From: Coenobita brevimanus
Taxonomy: Eukaryota; Arthropoda; Malacostraca; Decapoda; Coenobitidae
Assembly (NCBI GenBank): GCA_032717465.1
Contig: CM064713.1
Span: forward strand, 11,811,916-11,875,915
DNA: 64,000 nucleotides
Direction of reading: 5' to 3'
The position numbers and the translations under genes were made by a program. Shown piece after piece: positions 20,271-31,421 of the stretch. The notes below the pieces were generated by a model. The model was not told where the DNA came from. It worked only from the letters and a program-made list of their open reading frames with translations, and made no database searches. How positions within the stretch are numbered: position 1 is the first letter of the stretch; every line of letters starts with the position of its first letter.

Positions 20271-21620
20271 TTTTTTTTTTTTTAATGCGAGGAAGAAGGA
20301 ATCAAAGGCCATGAGCCCGCAGTTACAGTTCCCTCCAAGAGAAAAACAAAATACAATAGAGAGCCAAATTCAAGATCCGATCATTTTGAGATGCCTGGAC
20401 ACACTGCGTTTGAAAGACTGGAGATCATAGGCAGCAGGAAATACAGGCAGAGGGAGACAGTTCCAGAGCTGACCTGTTACATAAATGAAAGACTGGGAGT
20501 AACGGTTAACTCTTGCATTAGAGAGTTGGACAGAAAAGGGATGAGAGTTTGCTGCCAGACGGGTGCTACGTGCCCGTCGTAGAGGTGGAGGAATGCAAGC
20601 AGACAGTTCAGAGGAGCAGTGACCATTAAAGTAGCGATAGAAAAGAGATAAAGATGCAACAGTGCGGCGAAGAGACAGAGGTTGAAGGGAGTCAGTAAGA
20701 GGAGGAGAGTTAATGAGACGAAAAGCCTTTGACTCCACCCTATTGAGAAGAGCTGTATGTGGGGAGCCTCCCCACACATGAGAGTTGTACTCCACACAGG
20801 GGTGGATAAAACCCCTGTATAGAGTCAACAATTGTGCAGGGGTAAAGAAAGAGCGGAGTCGGCTTAGCACACCCAATCTCTTGGAAGCAGATTTTACAAG
20901 AGATGTAATATGATCTTTCCAAGATAAGTCCCGACTAAATGAAACCCCAAGCATGTTCAAGGATGATGCAGGATTAAGCTGAATATTATTAAACATTAGT
21001 GGGTATACCTGTGTATGATTTTGTCGGGTTGATAGGTGTAAGAACTGAGTCTTAGATGCATTAAAAACAACCATATTATTTTTACCCCAGTTAGAGGTAC
21101 GAGCCAAGTCAGACATTAGGTGTGCCATAGCCTCATCCCTTGTTCGTTGAAGTAACTGTTGAGATGGGCGTTGCGGGAACCGAATGGAAAGGTGAAGGGT
21201 GGAGTCATCAGCGTATGAGTGGATAGGGTTAGATGTACAGCTTAGAAGATCATTGATGAATAAAAGGAAGAGAGTAGGTGATAGGACAGAGCCCTGAGGA
21301 ACACCACTGTTGATAGATCTAGGAGAAGATGATGGCCGTCTACAATAGTGGCTATAGAATGACCAGAAAGGAAGCTAGCGATGAAGGCACAGATAGAAGG
21401 ATAGAAACCGTAGGAGGGCAATTTGGAAATTAAAGATTTATGCCAGACTCGATCGAAAGCCTTTGAGATGTCAAGTGCAATGGCAAAGCTTTCGCCAAAG
21501 TCCCGAAAGGAGGATGACCAGGAGTCTGAAAGGTAGGTGAGAAGATTGCCAGTGGAGCGTCCCTGATGGAACCCGTACTGACGATCGGAAAGAAGGTTGT
21601 GATAGGAAAGATGCCTTAAA
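20271..21620 (-). mobile_element. LINE B: 5'-truncated copy of the LINE A family in gag
   Basis: Minus-strand LINE with its poly-A tail (poly-T at 20271-20283) at low coordinates. It covers RT motifs from NLLSDRQYGFHQGRSTGNLL and ALDISKAFDRVWHKSL through LDLSTVV (degraded GVPQGS block), then a long open frame, 21128-20370, covering NMVVFNASKTQFLHLS, the thumb and the C-terminal region. The YADD block falls in a damaged stretch near 21200. It splits the NPWGMN repeat of gag. Only an ATT-length overlap is visible as a possible target duplication. Confidence 0.88.
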
Positions 21621-22244
21621 ATTAGCAGAAGGATCCTGGGTTTGCATGTCAATACTGTTAATATTCATGCCCCATGGATTAGCATTAAGATCCTGGGTTT
21701 GCATGCCAATACTGTTAGTATTCATGCCCCATGGATTAGCATAAGGAACATTAGCAAATAAATGGTCTTGTCCTTGCTGTCCAAAGGTTAAAGGTGAACT
21801 GAACATGCCTGAGGTGTAAGTGGGTAAGTGAGTGGTTGCATTGCTAGCAGAGATTATTGGACCTTGAGTATCCTGAGTGACCATGGGTGCTGTTGCAGCC
21901 TGTTCAACATCCACAGTCTCTTCACTAGGAGTACCCTCATTAGCAAGACTAGTGGCCATTTTGGACCTAACTGAACTTTCAGGAACTGTAGAATAAGAAT
22001 GACCAGAACACATGTAAAATGTTCAAGTCCCCACTATCCAGTTCCTCAGAAGTGTCCTGACTATCTTCAGCCGCAATATGTCCTTCACTACGTAAAGTTT
22101 GGATACTCTTAACCAAAGTCTCAATCCAAAGTCTCAATCCACTCACAAAATTTTGAGTCTAATTCAGTAGACTCTGCGTCCTTTGTGGTTTGTTTGTCTG
22201 AGCCTCCCCTTAATTTTCGTCCCCACTTCTTCACTGTATCCATC
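21621..22244 (-). pseudogene. gag 5' part of the gypsy element
   Basis: A likely start at 22244 (MDTVKKWGRKLRGGSD) follows a leader with no ORF. After ~40 codons a 13-bp tandem duplication (AAAGTCTCAATCC, near 22115-22140) shifts the frame. The frame then continues to about 22013 and into a Pro/Gln/Thr-rich region with at least three repeats of NPWGMNTNSIGMQTQD. No capsid fold can be recognised by eye. Confidence 0.65.
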
Positions 22245-22954
22245 TAACCTTGTCAGAATTTATTCCCTTCCCAGTCACAGGAAAAAATAAACTGACACAA
22301 ATAGATTAGTTATGGCTTTTATCAATAGAGAATGGGACACAGACAAGATGTACAGAATATGTATCTATTTTGGGGAAACTGAGAAACCTTTATTTTTAAA
22401 CACATTACCTAACTAACATGTGCTGCTTAAAAAGTGTGTCTGAAGGTTCACTGAGCATGTACACTACCTAGGTCTCAGATGATGCTGAAGTTCCTGGTAG
22501 ATTCGTACTGCAAGTCCACACACTCCGCCAGGTTTTTTCTCCAACCACACGACGATCCTCTCCCCACGCAGGTCCTCAGGTGACTGCAGGATGCCGCAAA
22601 CACAGCCACATAGCCCACACACCAGACACTCGCCCTGCCTCACTCCAGCCTCCGCGCCCAGAGTTTGCCAGATGTGTCTAGACAATACCACCCTTCACCG
22701 CACTGGCCTCGGTGAGCCGATATCTCACACACACCAGAGCGAGATAATTGCCAGTTCACACTTGAAGGCAGAGATATCTCGCTCAGGCAGAGACAGAGAA
22801 AGAACGAGATTAACTACTCCGATATATCTGCTGCACTTACTCGCTTCGCAGTTAGTTCCTTTGCAACAGGAGAATAAGATTTTCTGTTTCACTTGCAGGA
22901 TCACGAGCGGTTGCAAGAGGTTTCACTGTATAAATCCCTTTAGCACCTTTTTGT

Positions 22955-22972
22955 ATCCCACTGCTGCCACCA
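22955..22972 (-). promoter_or_regulatory. Primer-binding site of the gypsy element
   Basis: On the minus strand TGGTGGCAGCAGTGGGAT begins six bases past the LTR end (ATACA). The position and the TGG start are those of a tRNA primer-binding site. The tRNA species was not determined. Confidence 0.65.
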
Positions 22973-22978
22973 ATATTA

Positions 22979-23789
22979 TGTATCAGCTTGTAGGAAGTCC
23001 TCAACTAGTCACTAATATATCAGCTTATTGGAATCCCACAGCTGATCACCAATTTATATATCAGTTTAGACGTGACTGCACTGTTCCAAGCAGGGTTATC
23101 AAGATATAACATTCCACCTGGTCGAAGTCACTTCTGGCTGACACTCTCCACCAAATATCTTCTCACACTGGAGATGGTGGGAATCGGTGTAGATCCTGTT
23201 GAAGGAATGGTAGAGGTAGCGTGTGCAGGTGACAGAAAACTGAGCAGATTTATCTCTCTTTATTGGCCACAGAAAGATACAACTGCAACACAGAGAGAGC
23301 TCAGAGTAAATACGTCCCTCTCGTTTGAATGATCAGTGCGTTCTGCTCTAGCTGGCCGCCTCCCCGCTGGGAGTGGCCCTGAGGTCAGCATAAATACAGA
23401 GGTGCCTAACGCCAGACAACTGGGATTTATACATGAATAGAAGCATCACAACTTTACTATGCACATTATACACCTCAATAAAGTAGTATTAATTACATTA
23501 ATATATACCAACAAGGTAAATATTTCCCCCAAGACTTTAAACACGTATACAATTCATATTTCTCTATCACCTTCCCTTTACCCTCGTTGTTTATAATAGA
23601 AAATGCTGAGCTTTGCAGGTCAGATCGCTCACCTGTTCCCATGCCACACTTGAAGTAAGATGGTGTTTGGTTGATTATCATCACACTGTATTACACACTC
23701 TTTAATTATGTTTAAACACTTTGTATGTAATATGTAAAAATAGTGTGAGACTACAACTCATCATGGAAATGATGTCTGGCACCAGAACA
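22979..23789 (-). repeat. 5' LTR of the gypsy element (811 bp)
   Basis: On the minus strand it starts TGTTCTGGTGCC and ends GCTGATACA, so TG...CA. Part of it recurs at 16297-16527 (3' LTR) and most of it at 31482-32945 (solo LTR). The high-coordinate border abuts LINE A sequence (CAATTGCTTTAACA) directly. Confidence 0.85.
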
Positions 23790-24491
23790 CCAATTGCTTT
23801 AACATTCTATAAGTCAAAAGTTTTCAAGTCAATTCTTAAAAAAAAAAAAAAGTAAATATTCTTTCCTATCACAATCTTCTTTCTGATCGTTAGTATGAGT
23901 TCCGTCAGGGACGCTCCACTGGCGATCTTCTCACCTACCATTTAGACTCCTGGTCATCATCCTTTTAGGACTTTGGCGAAAGCTTTGCCATTGCACTTGA
24001 CATCTCACAGGCTTTCGATCGAGTCTGGCATAAATCTTTAATTTCCAAACTGCCCTCTTACAGTTTCCATCCTTCTCTAGCTTCCTTTCTGGTCGTTCTA
24101 TAGCTGTTGTTGTTGATGCTCACTGTTTTTCTGCTAGATCTAACAATAGTGGTGTTCCTCAAGGCTGTGTCCTATCACCAACTCTCTTGTTTTATTCGCC
24201 AATGACCTAAGCTGTACATTAATGTTATCCACTTATACACTGATGATTCCACCCTTCACTCTTTCATTCGCTTCCTGTAGCGTCCATCTCAGCAGTTACT
24301 TCAACAAACAAGGGACAAGGCTATGGCACACCTACCATCTGACTTTGCTCATATGTCCGACTGGGGTAAAAGTAACCTCGTTGTCTTTAGTATGTCAAAA
24401 ACTCAGTTCTTACACCTACCAACCCGTAATCTTCCTCAGGAGTACCCACTAATGTTTAATAATATCTAACTCAAATTTGCATCATCTTTAA
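23790..24491 (+). mobile_element. LINE A, segment 2 (RT core)
   Basis: Resumes at the IALT motif and continues through YEFRQGRSTGDLLTYH, DISQAFDRVWHKSLISK (near 24000), the GVPQGCVLSP block (near 24150) and TDDSTLHSF, to the SKTQFLHLP region. It ends at TTAA (24488-24491), where a TTAA element is inserted. The sequence resumes at 26215. Confidence 0.88.
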
Positions 24492-26214
24492 CCCTTAGCC
24501 ATCGGGGGGTTCCCGGCCGCGGCACACACCTTCCTACGGGGGATTTCCTATATCTTGGAAAAAATACCCCTACTTCAAACCCTCATATCTGACAAACTAT
24601 AATAGCTAGAGATTCAGGTAAAAGTTCATAAGACTCAACAACTCTTCCTCTTTCCAATGATGGTATCCCGAGGTCTCTAGGTGGTCCCGTCTATGAGTAA
24701 GGATGAGTTGAAGACGAGTGGTTTTTCATGTTTTGGCGCACTGCTCCCAGCGCGTGCCACTGGCTGCAGCCTCAGCCCAGCCAGCTAGCGTTGGCAGAAC
24801 TGCCTGGAATGGTGATTGTACCATTGCCCGAGCGTTCTTGGAAGGAATGCGGAAGATTCCACTCGTTTTTTCCACTGCTCCTTACTCACTGCCATGAGAA
24901 TGAGTCCTCACCCGGTTCATGTGCCTCACCCAAAGATTTACCACCTGCTCCATAATGCCTCTATGGCCTGTAGGTGTGTGGGAAAGGAAGTATATCATCG
25001 TTTTTCTGTACTCACTTTTTCCGTAAGGAATATTTCTCCTTTACCTCGTTTTTCTGTTCTCACTTCTTCCGTAAATAATCATATTTCTCCTTTACTATGA
25101 CAGAACTGCACTGTACATCACCATTACGCGTAATTACACTTTGACAAGTAAATGTTGTTGCTCTTTCACGCATTATCGTAGAGTATGAGGTAATTATTTG
25201 TACTGTAAATCAGACTGCTTTGTACTAATCAGGGTTATAGTGAAAATCATAGAAATGTTTCACACAACTAACATTATTTGTACTCCACATCACAGATACA
25301 TTGATGCTCATATATGGCACAATCTCCCTGAGTATTGAGTGAAATAATTTAGGTATACCGAAGCAGGTATTGTTCATTATGGCCCACTCACAAGTGGTTT
25401 TCTTTCAGGTAACTGGTAGGCAAACTCAAGGTATATCCAATAATTTTCTAACCAATATCCAATAAACAGTATCAACTCCTGTACTGCACTTACTATAGAA
25501 CTTATAAAAGACTTATATCTTAGCACTTTCTATAATTCACTTACAATATCACACATTTCACTCATTTATGATAATACACAAACTTCTGCAGTGCTGTACA
25601 CTATTTACACTTCACCACACACCTGCTCAGTACTCATACCACTCCCGAAGGGCCTGGTCGTGGAGATTCTGCCCTTGAAATGGTAGGCTGAGGTGTGGAG
25701 GGAGCGCAAGCAGACGGCGAGAGTGTGGGGGAAACGGCTCTGCAGCGTTTTTTTCCGCAGATAACCGCCGGGTCCGCATCACTTTCCCAATGTCCTGGGT
25801 CATCTTGCACCTCCTCATCGCCAAAATCATCACTCTCATAGACTGTCCCTTCCTCCTGGAGAAGTCGGACAGCCCTCTTGGCGTTGGAGAGCGAGTAGGG
25901 GTTGCAGAGCGAGAGAGCTCACTCTCCACGTGGTAGCATTTTTTTCTCCTCAAAGGACGTACTCGTGCTGAGTATACGAGAGGAGACAGTATCGTCAAGG
26001 CCACGTCCAATGGCACTATCACTAAGCCCTTTACCTGGCAATAAGGGCTGAACTTTCGCTGTGATTGATAAGGCAATCGGCCCTTCATGCAGTGGGACAG
26101 AATTGGATGATGTCAAGGAAGATGACGTGGCTCCTCTCGCTACCACTGCCGAGTACAAACTCAACACCACGCCCTGAATCCTGTCGTGCATACATGTCAG
26201 CCGGCGGATAGGGG
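24492..26214 (-). mobile_element. TTAA-flanked piggyBac-type element (1.7 kb, family 3)
   Basis: Bounded by TTAA at 24488-24491 and 26215-26218, inserted in LINE A at a site where LINE C has a single TTAA (CATCCTTAAACATAC). The ends are inverted repeats: CCCTTAGCCATCGG left, complement CCCCTATCCGCCGG right. The right 600 bp on the minus strand retains acidic coding-like text (YESDDFGDEEVQDD) resembling the start of a piggyBac transposase, in broken frames. The DDE domain is absent, so this is a deletion derivative. Confidence 0.85.
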
Positions 26215-26318
26215 TTAAACATACTGTACTTTGGGTTTCACTCTCTAGGGATTTATCATTTTACATCTCTTGTAAATTCTGCTTCCAAGAGATTAGATGT
26301 GCTAAGCCGGCTATGTAC
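26215..26318 (+). mobile_element. LINE A, segment 3
   Basis: About 100 bp (TTGGGTTTCACTCTCTAGGG to AAGCCGGCTATGTAC) aligns with LINE C near 47732-47845. It ends at GTAC (26315-26318), the duplication flanking the palindrome. Confidence 0.85.
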
Positions 26319-27914
26319 ACCCAAGCACCAAAGTTTCTGTACCCCTCTCGGTGGAAGGAAGTGGAAGTCAGGGTTAGAGAGAGGACAGGCAAACGGACAA
26401 CCGTGAGTGGTAGTTTGGATCTGAGCTACGAGGCGAATAGTGAAAAACCTAATGACATTGGATTCGAAACAATTTCCATGCTATTCACCTGCAAAACATT
26501 ATGCATTCGTAATGTACATAGCATATATTATAACATAGACTACTGTGTTATGGTGTCCTGTGAAACTGGTCCAGATTCGACCCGTCTGTTTCGGATCCTC
26601 ACTATACAAATAAAGCACCGAACCATTGTATATAAGCTGCAACTTGTCCTTATCACTGCAGCGATAATTTTTGTGAATATGGTATTCCTGGATTGTCTAT
26701 AGCTATGATATAGAATGACTGAATTTAATCCTGATTCCCACAGTAGCTGTGCTGATGTTATAAATGTTGCAATTATTTTATGTTGACGAAGAAACCACAT
26801 TGCGATGGGCAGCGGAGAGCATTCACCAATAATTAACTATAACCAGATGAAACTACATGCAAACAACACAAAATATTATGAGTCAACGAAGATATAGCTG
26901 TGGTATCTTGCTACGCCACGTTATCCAGGCCTTAACTGTTGCTTCATCACATACGTGCATTATTTTCCTTCAGTCTCTGCCTTCTTTTTTACTCTTACTT
27001 CCCCGTATCCTCGTACTTCGAGCCGTCATACTCCTTAGGGGGTTTCTAGTCGTCCAGTCCTATAACCCCTACTGTATTACCTTATTCCTCACATCATCTT
27101 TGCCAAACAAACTTTAGCACAAGACTGCTGAATCTGCTACTATACCATTGTTGGCATTGCCATTACTAATCCCCTTTTTCCCATTATGTCTAATTTCCCT
27201 CACAATACTACTACTGCTACTCCTACTACTAATTCACTATAAATCTGTATAATAATACATATGATTGTCCTTATGTCTGTGTATCTACTAACTACATCGT
27301 CCTTGTCCCACCGTCGACAACTCGTCGCTTACCTCGCATCGCTACCCCAGTTACACCCCCCCCCCTCTCCCACCCACCATGGACACTACTCCTCCCTCAC
27401 TCCGACACCACATTATTCCTCACCTCATCCTCGGACCACCAGGCCTGTTGTTCACCCTTTTCCGGTGAATATACGTGGTATGGATTAATAATAATAATTA
27501 TAATGATAACAACGACATAGATGTGCAGTATTCCTACCATTACATATAAAAGCTGCAGACCCAAACGTGCCTATATTACGGACCTCTGATATATTAATCA
27601 CAGAACCGGCCACAGACTGTTCTTATCATTACCACTGGACATCCCTACAGCACCTCACCATGGTAATACAACTCACTGTAGTCCTTTCCGTGATCACTAC
27701 AGCTGTCTGGGAAAAATAACAGTGCACGACATGCCTACAACCCGCTAAAATACACCTGTGACGTTTCAGTGACATCCATCAATTAGCCTAGGAGTAGTTA
27801 GCGGACAAACAAATGATTGGACATAAACAGAGGCCGAATGTCTTGCATCGCCATATGACGACCTGACATAACTGTTACCACCCTGCCTTCTAGGTGTCAT
27901 CATAGTTATAGCAA

Positions 27915-27998
27915 TAACAACAACAACAACAACAACAACAACAATAATAATAATAATAATAATAGCAGCAGCAGCAGTAGTAGTAGTAGTAATCACAT
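27915..27998. repeat. Triplet arrays in the palindrome, left arm
   Basis: Consecutive ACA, ATA, GCA and GTA triplet runs. They are mirrored at 28260-28366 in the right arm with different copy numbers. Confidence 0.9.
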
Positions 27999-28259
27999 GT
28001 TAATAGGCATGATACAGAGGAGGACAAACACCATCATTCCCTGATAAAACACGTGAACACAGCTTTGACATATGAAACCAAACATTGCCATAATATGCTC
28101 TAATGGTAGAGTTATAGTAATATTAATTCAGTATTACTATAACTCTACCATTAGAGCATATTATGGCAATGTTTGGTTTCATATGTCAAAGCTGTGTTCA
28201 CGTGTTTTATCAGGGAATGATGGTGTTTGTCCTCCTCTGTATCATGCCTATTAACATGT

Positions 28260-28366
28260 GATTACTACTACTACTACTACTACTACTGCTGCTGCTGCTA
28301 TTATTATTATTATTATTATTATTGTTGTTGTTGTTGCTGTTGTTGTAGTTGTTGTTGTTGTTATTG
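28260..28366. repeat. Triplet arrays in the palindrome, right arm
   Basis: TAC, TGC, TAT and TGT triplet runs, the reverse complement of the left-arm array but longer. This shows independent slippage after the palindrome formed. Confidence 0.9.
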
Positions 28367-29948
28367 CTATAACTATGATGACACCTACAAAGCAGGGTGG
28401 TAACAGTTATGTCAGGTCGTCATATACCGATGCCAGACATTCGGCCTCTGTTTATGTCCAGTCGTTTGTTTGTCCGCTAACTTCTAGGTTATTTGATGGA
28501 TGTCAGTGAAACGTCACAGTTTTATTTTAGTGGGCTGCAGGTATGTCGTGCACAATGTTATTTTTCCTAAACAGCTGTAGTGATCCCACAAGGGACTACA
28601 ATGGGTTGTATTACCATGGTGAGGTGCTGTAGGGATGTCCAGTGGTAATGATAAGAACAGTCTGTGGCCGGTTCTGTGATTAATATATCAGAGGTCCGTA
28701 ATATAGGCACGTTTGGGTCTGCAGCTTTTATATGTAATGGTAGGAATACTGCACATCTATGTCGTTGTTATCATTATAATTATTATTATTAATCCATACC
28801 ACGTATATTCACCGGAAAAGGGTGAACAACAGGCCTGGTGGTCCGAGGATGAGGTGAGGAATAATGTGGTGTCGGAGTGAGGGAGGAGTAGTGTCCATGG
28901 TGGGTGGGAGAGGGGGGGGGTGCAACTGGGGTAGCGATGCGGGGTAAGCGACGAGTTGTCGACGGTGGGACAGGGACGATGTAGTTAGTAGATACACAGA
29001 CATAAGGACAATCATATGTATTATTATACAGATTTATAGTGAATTAGTAGTAGGAGTAGCAGTAGTAGTATTGTGAGGGAAATTAGACATAATGGGAAAA
29101 AGGGGATTAGTAATGGCAATGCCAACAATGGTATAGTAGCAGATTCAGCAGTCTTGTGCTAAAGTTTGTTTGGCAAAGATGATGTGAGGAATAAGGTAAT
29201 ACAGTAGGGGTTATAGGACTGGACGACTAGAAACCCCCTAAGGAGTATGACGGCTCGAAGTACGAGGATACGGGGAAGTAAGAGTAAAAAAGAAGGCAGA
29301 GACTGAAGGAAAATAATGCACGTATGAGATGAAGCAACAGTTAAGGCCTGGATAACGTGGCGTAGCAGGATACCACAGCTATATCTTCGTTGACTCATAA
29401 TATTTTGTGTTGTTTGCATGTAGTTTCATCTGGTTATAGTTAATTATTGGTGAATGCTCTCCGCTGCCCATCCCAATGTGGTTTCTTCGTCAACATAAAA
29501 TAATTGCAACATTTATAACATCAGCACAGCTACTGTGGGAATCAGGATTAAATTCAGTCATTCTATATCATAGCTATAGACAATCCAGGAATACCATATT
29601 CACAAAAATTATCGCTGCAGTGATAAGGACAAGTTGCAGTTTATATACAATGGTTCGGTGCTTTATTTGTATAGTGAACAGACGGGTCGAATCTGGACCA
29701 GTTTCACAGGACACCATAACACAGTAGTCTATGTTATAATATTATGCTATGTATATTACGAATGCATAATGTTTTGCAAGTGAATAGCATGGAAATGTTT
29801 CGAATCCAATGTCATTAGGTTTTTCACTATTCGCCTCGTAGCTCAGATCCAAACTACCACTCATGGTTGTCCGTTTGCCTGTCCTCTCTCTAACCCTGAC
29901 TTCCACTTCCTTCCACCGAGGGGGGTACAGAAACTTTGGTGCCTGGGT

Positions 29949-30528
29949 GTACCTTCTTTACCCCTGCACAGTTGTTGATTTTATACACAGGTTTTATCCG
30001 CCACTGTGTAGAGTACAACTCTCACGTGTGGGGGGGCTCCCCACATTCTGGTCTTCTCAACAAAGTGGAGTCAAACGCTTTTCATCTCATTAACTCTCCT
30101 CCTTTTAATGGCTGTCTTCAACCTTTGTCTCTTTGCCGCACTGTTGCATCTTTATCTCTTTTCTATCGCTATTTCAATGGTCACTGCTCCTCTGAACTAT
30201 CTGTTTGCACCCCTGCACTACTGTGACGGGCGTGTAGCACCCGTCGAGCAACAAACTCTCATCCCTTTTCTGTCTAACTATTGCAAGAGTTAACCGCTAC
30301 ACACAGGCCTTCATTTATGCAACAGGTCAACTCTGGAACAGTCTCCATCTGTCTGTGTTTCCCACTTCCTATGATCTCCAGTCTCTCTAATGCAAAGTAT
30401 GCAGGCATATCGAAATGAACGGATCCTCATTTTGGCTTTTTTTTTTTTTTTTTTTTTTTAAGGAACTGTTTGCGGGATCCTAGCCGTTGGTTCCTGCTTC
30501 CATGCATAAAGGATAAAAAAAAAATGTG
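29949..30528 (+). mobile_element. LINE A, segment 4 (3' end)
   Basis: Continues from the TPAQLL motif (CCCTGCACAGTTGTTGA) through HVWGGSPHSGLLNKVES, PLSLCRTVASLSLFYRYFNG and the C-terminal region, to a T-rich tract (30439-30461). It ends in GGATAAAAAAAAAA at about 30528. This end matches those of LINE B and LINE C. Confidence 0.88.
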
Positions 30529-30837
30529 TCATTCCCTCAGTGCTTTGAATTGATTTCATAGTGGAGAATGTCAGTTGAAGCGCTTGGTACTTTCCCTTGG
30601 AATGCTGGGATTCGAAGGGGTTTCTTTGGTCTCATGAGTAATTATATCGGTAAAAACAATATTTATTGAATATATCTACTACCTGCTGAAAGAATCACTT
30701 CTCCATCTCACATAGAAGAAAATTTATTAGCCTCTGAAAATCATCGCGGTCTGGCCGTGTTGTGACGGGCCGCTCATTTCACAGCTAATCTAGAGAAAAC
30801 ATTGCCTCGCAGTTCGCTTCGCTAGCTGCTCTCACTC
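30529..30837. other. No recognised feature
   Basis: About 300 bp without an ORF or known repeat between the LINE A tail and a triplet array. Confidence 0.4.
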
Positions 30838-31078
30838 GCTCGTAACCACCACAACTACCACCAATATCACAACAGCTACTACCACCATCACCACAGCTAC
30901 CAACACCATCAACATCACAGCCACCACCATCACCATTACAGCTATCATCACCACCACTACTACCATCATAGTTCCCGCCACCACCACCACCATGGTATCA
31001 GCTGTCACCACAACCATCATAATAGTTATCACCATCATCATCACCACAGTTTCCACCACTGCCACAGCTACCACCATA
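30838..31078. repeat. Imperfect (ACC/ATC)n trinucleotide array
   Basis: Runs of ACC, ATC and GCTACC triplets like those at 14925-15112. The opposite-strand ORF of Met and Val repeats is an artefact. Confidence 0.9.
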
Positions 31079-31154
31079 TTCTGCTGAATAAAATCATCTT
31101 TCCGTAGCATCAGTGAAGTAACAGACATGGTGTGTGGATGTACAACCTCTCCCC

Positions 31155-31156
<2 letters not shown>

Positions 31157-31244
<88 letters not shown>

Positions 31245-31374
31245 AGGCTGCTTCCCCCAAGGAAAGGGAGGTAGCCGAGACAGGACGACACACTCCCCAT
31301 TTACTCATCCATTCAAACACTTTCATTTGCATCTTAGCCCCAAAGGGGATATATATATATATATATATATATAC

Positions 31375-31418
<44 letters not shown>
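31157..31418. repeat. Compound microsatellites (CT)n-(AT)n and (AT)n-(GT)n
   Basis: A CT tract at 31158-31187 runs into an AT tract to 31240. After ~110 bp come a second AT tract (31350-31372) and a GT tract (31379-31418). Confidence 0.95.

Positions 31419-31421
<3 letters not shown>

Larger units (their letters stand above)
16297..23789 (-). mobile_element. env-bearing gypsy (errantivirus-like) element, degraded
   Basis: Minus-strand order: 5' LTR 23789-22979, primer-binding site, gag from 22244, zinc knuckle near 20130, protease near 19860, integrase C-terminus 19502-19152, env 19133-16680, truncated 3' LTR 16527-16297. Reverse transcriptase, RNase H and the integrase core are absent, so a deletion joined protease to the integrase tail. 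The element is inserted in LINE A. It was itself later hit by LINE B (in gag) and a TTAA element (in env). Gypsy elements of this type can encode an enveloped particle; this copy is clearly dead. Confidence 0.85.
26319..29948. mobile_element. 3.63-kb near-perfect palindrome (foldback-like element)
   Basis: The left arm (26319-28122) and right arm (28132-29948) are reverse complements over ~1.8 kb each, around a 9-base spacer, TTAATTCAG (28123-28131). The outer ends are ACCCAAGCACC and GGTGCCTGGGT. LINE A flanks have GTAC on both sides (26315-26318, 29949-29952) where LINE C has one GTAC, so a 4-bp (or TA) duplication is likely. The arms differ by scattered substitutions, by different lengths of the internal triplet arrays and by a 9-bp indel near 26593/29688, so this is not a simple assembly mirror. 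Short ORFs occur in matching pairs but show no transposase signature. Confidence 0.9.

Noticed and set aside
27766..28509. Poly-Ile/Val/Ala ORFs in the palindrome
   Set aside because: They arise from the triplet arrays and occur in mirrored pairs.
15403..30528. Separate LINE insertions instead of one split LINE
   Set aside because: The four segments are collinear and non-overlapping relative to LINE C, and two junctions rejoin at a single TTAA or GTAC. One split element is more economical.
30832..31128. 98-codon Met/Val-rich minus-strand ORF
   Set aside because: Antisense reading of an ACC/ATC array.
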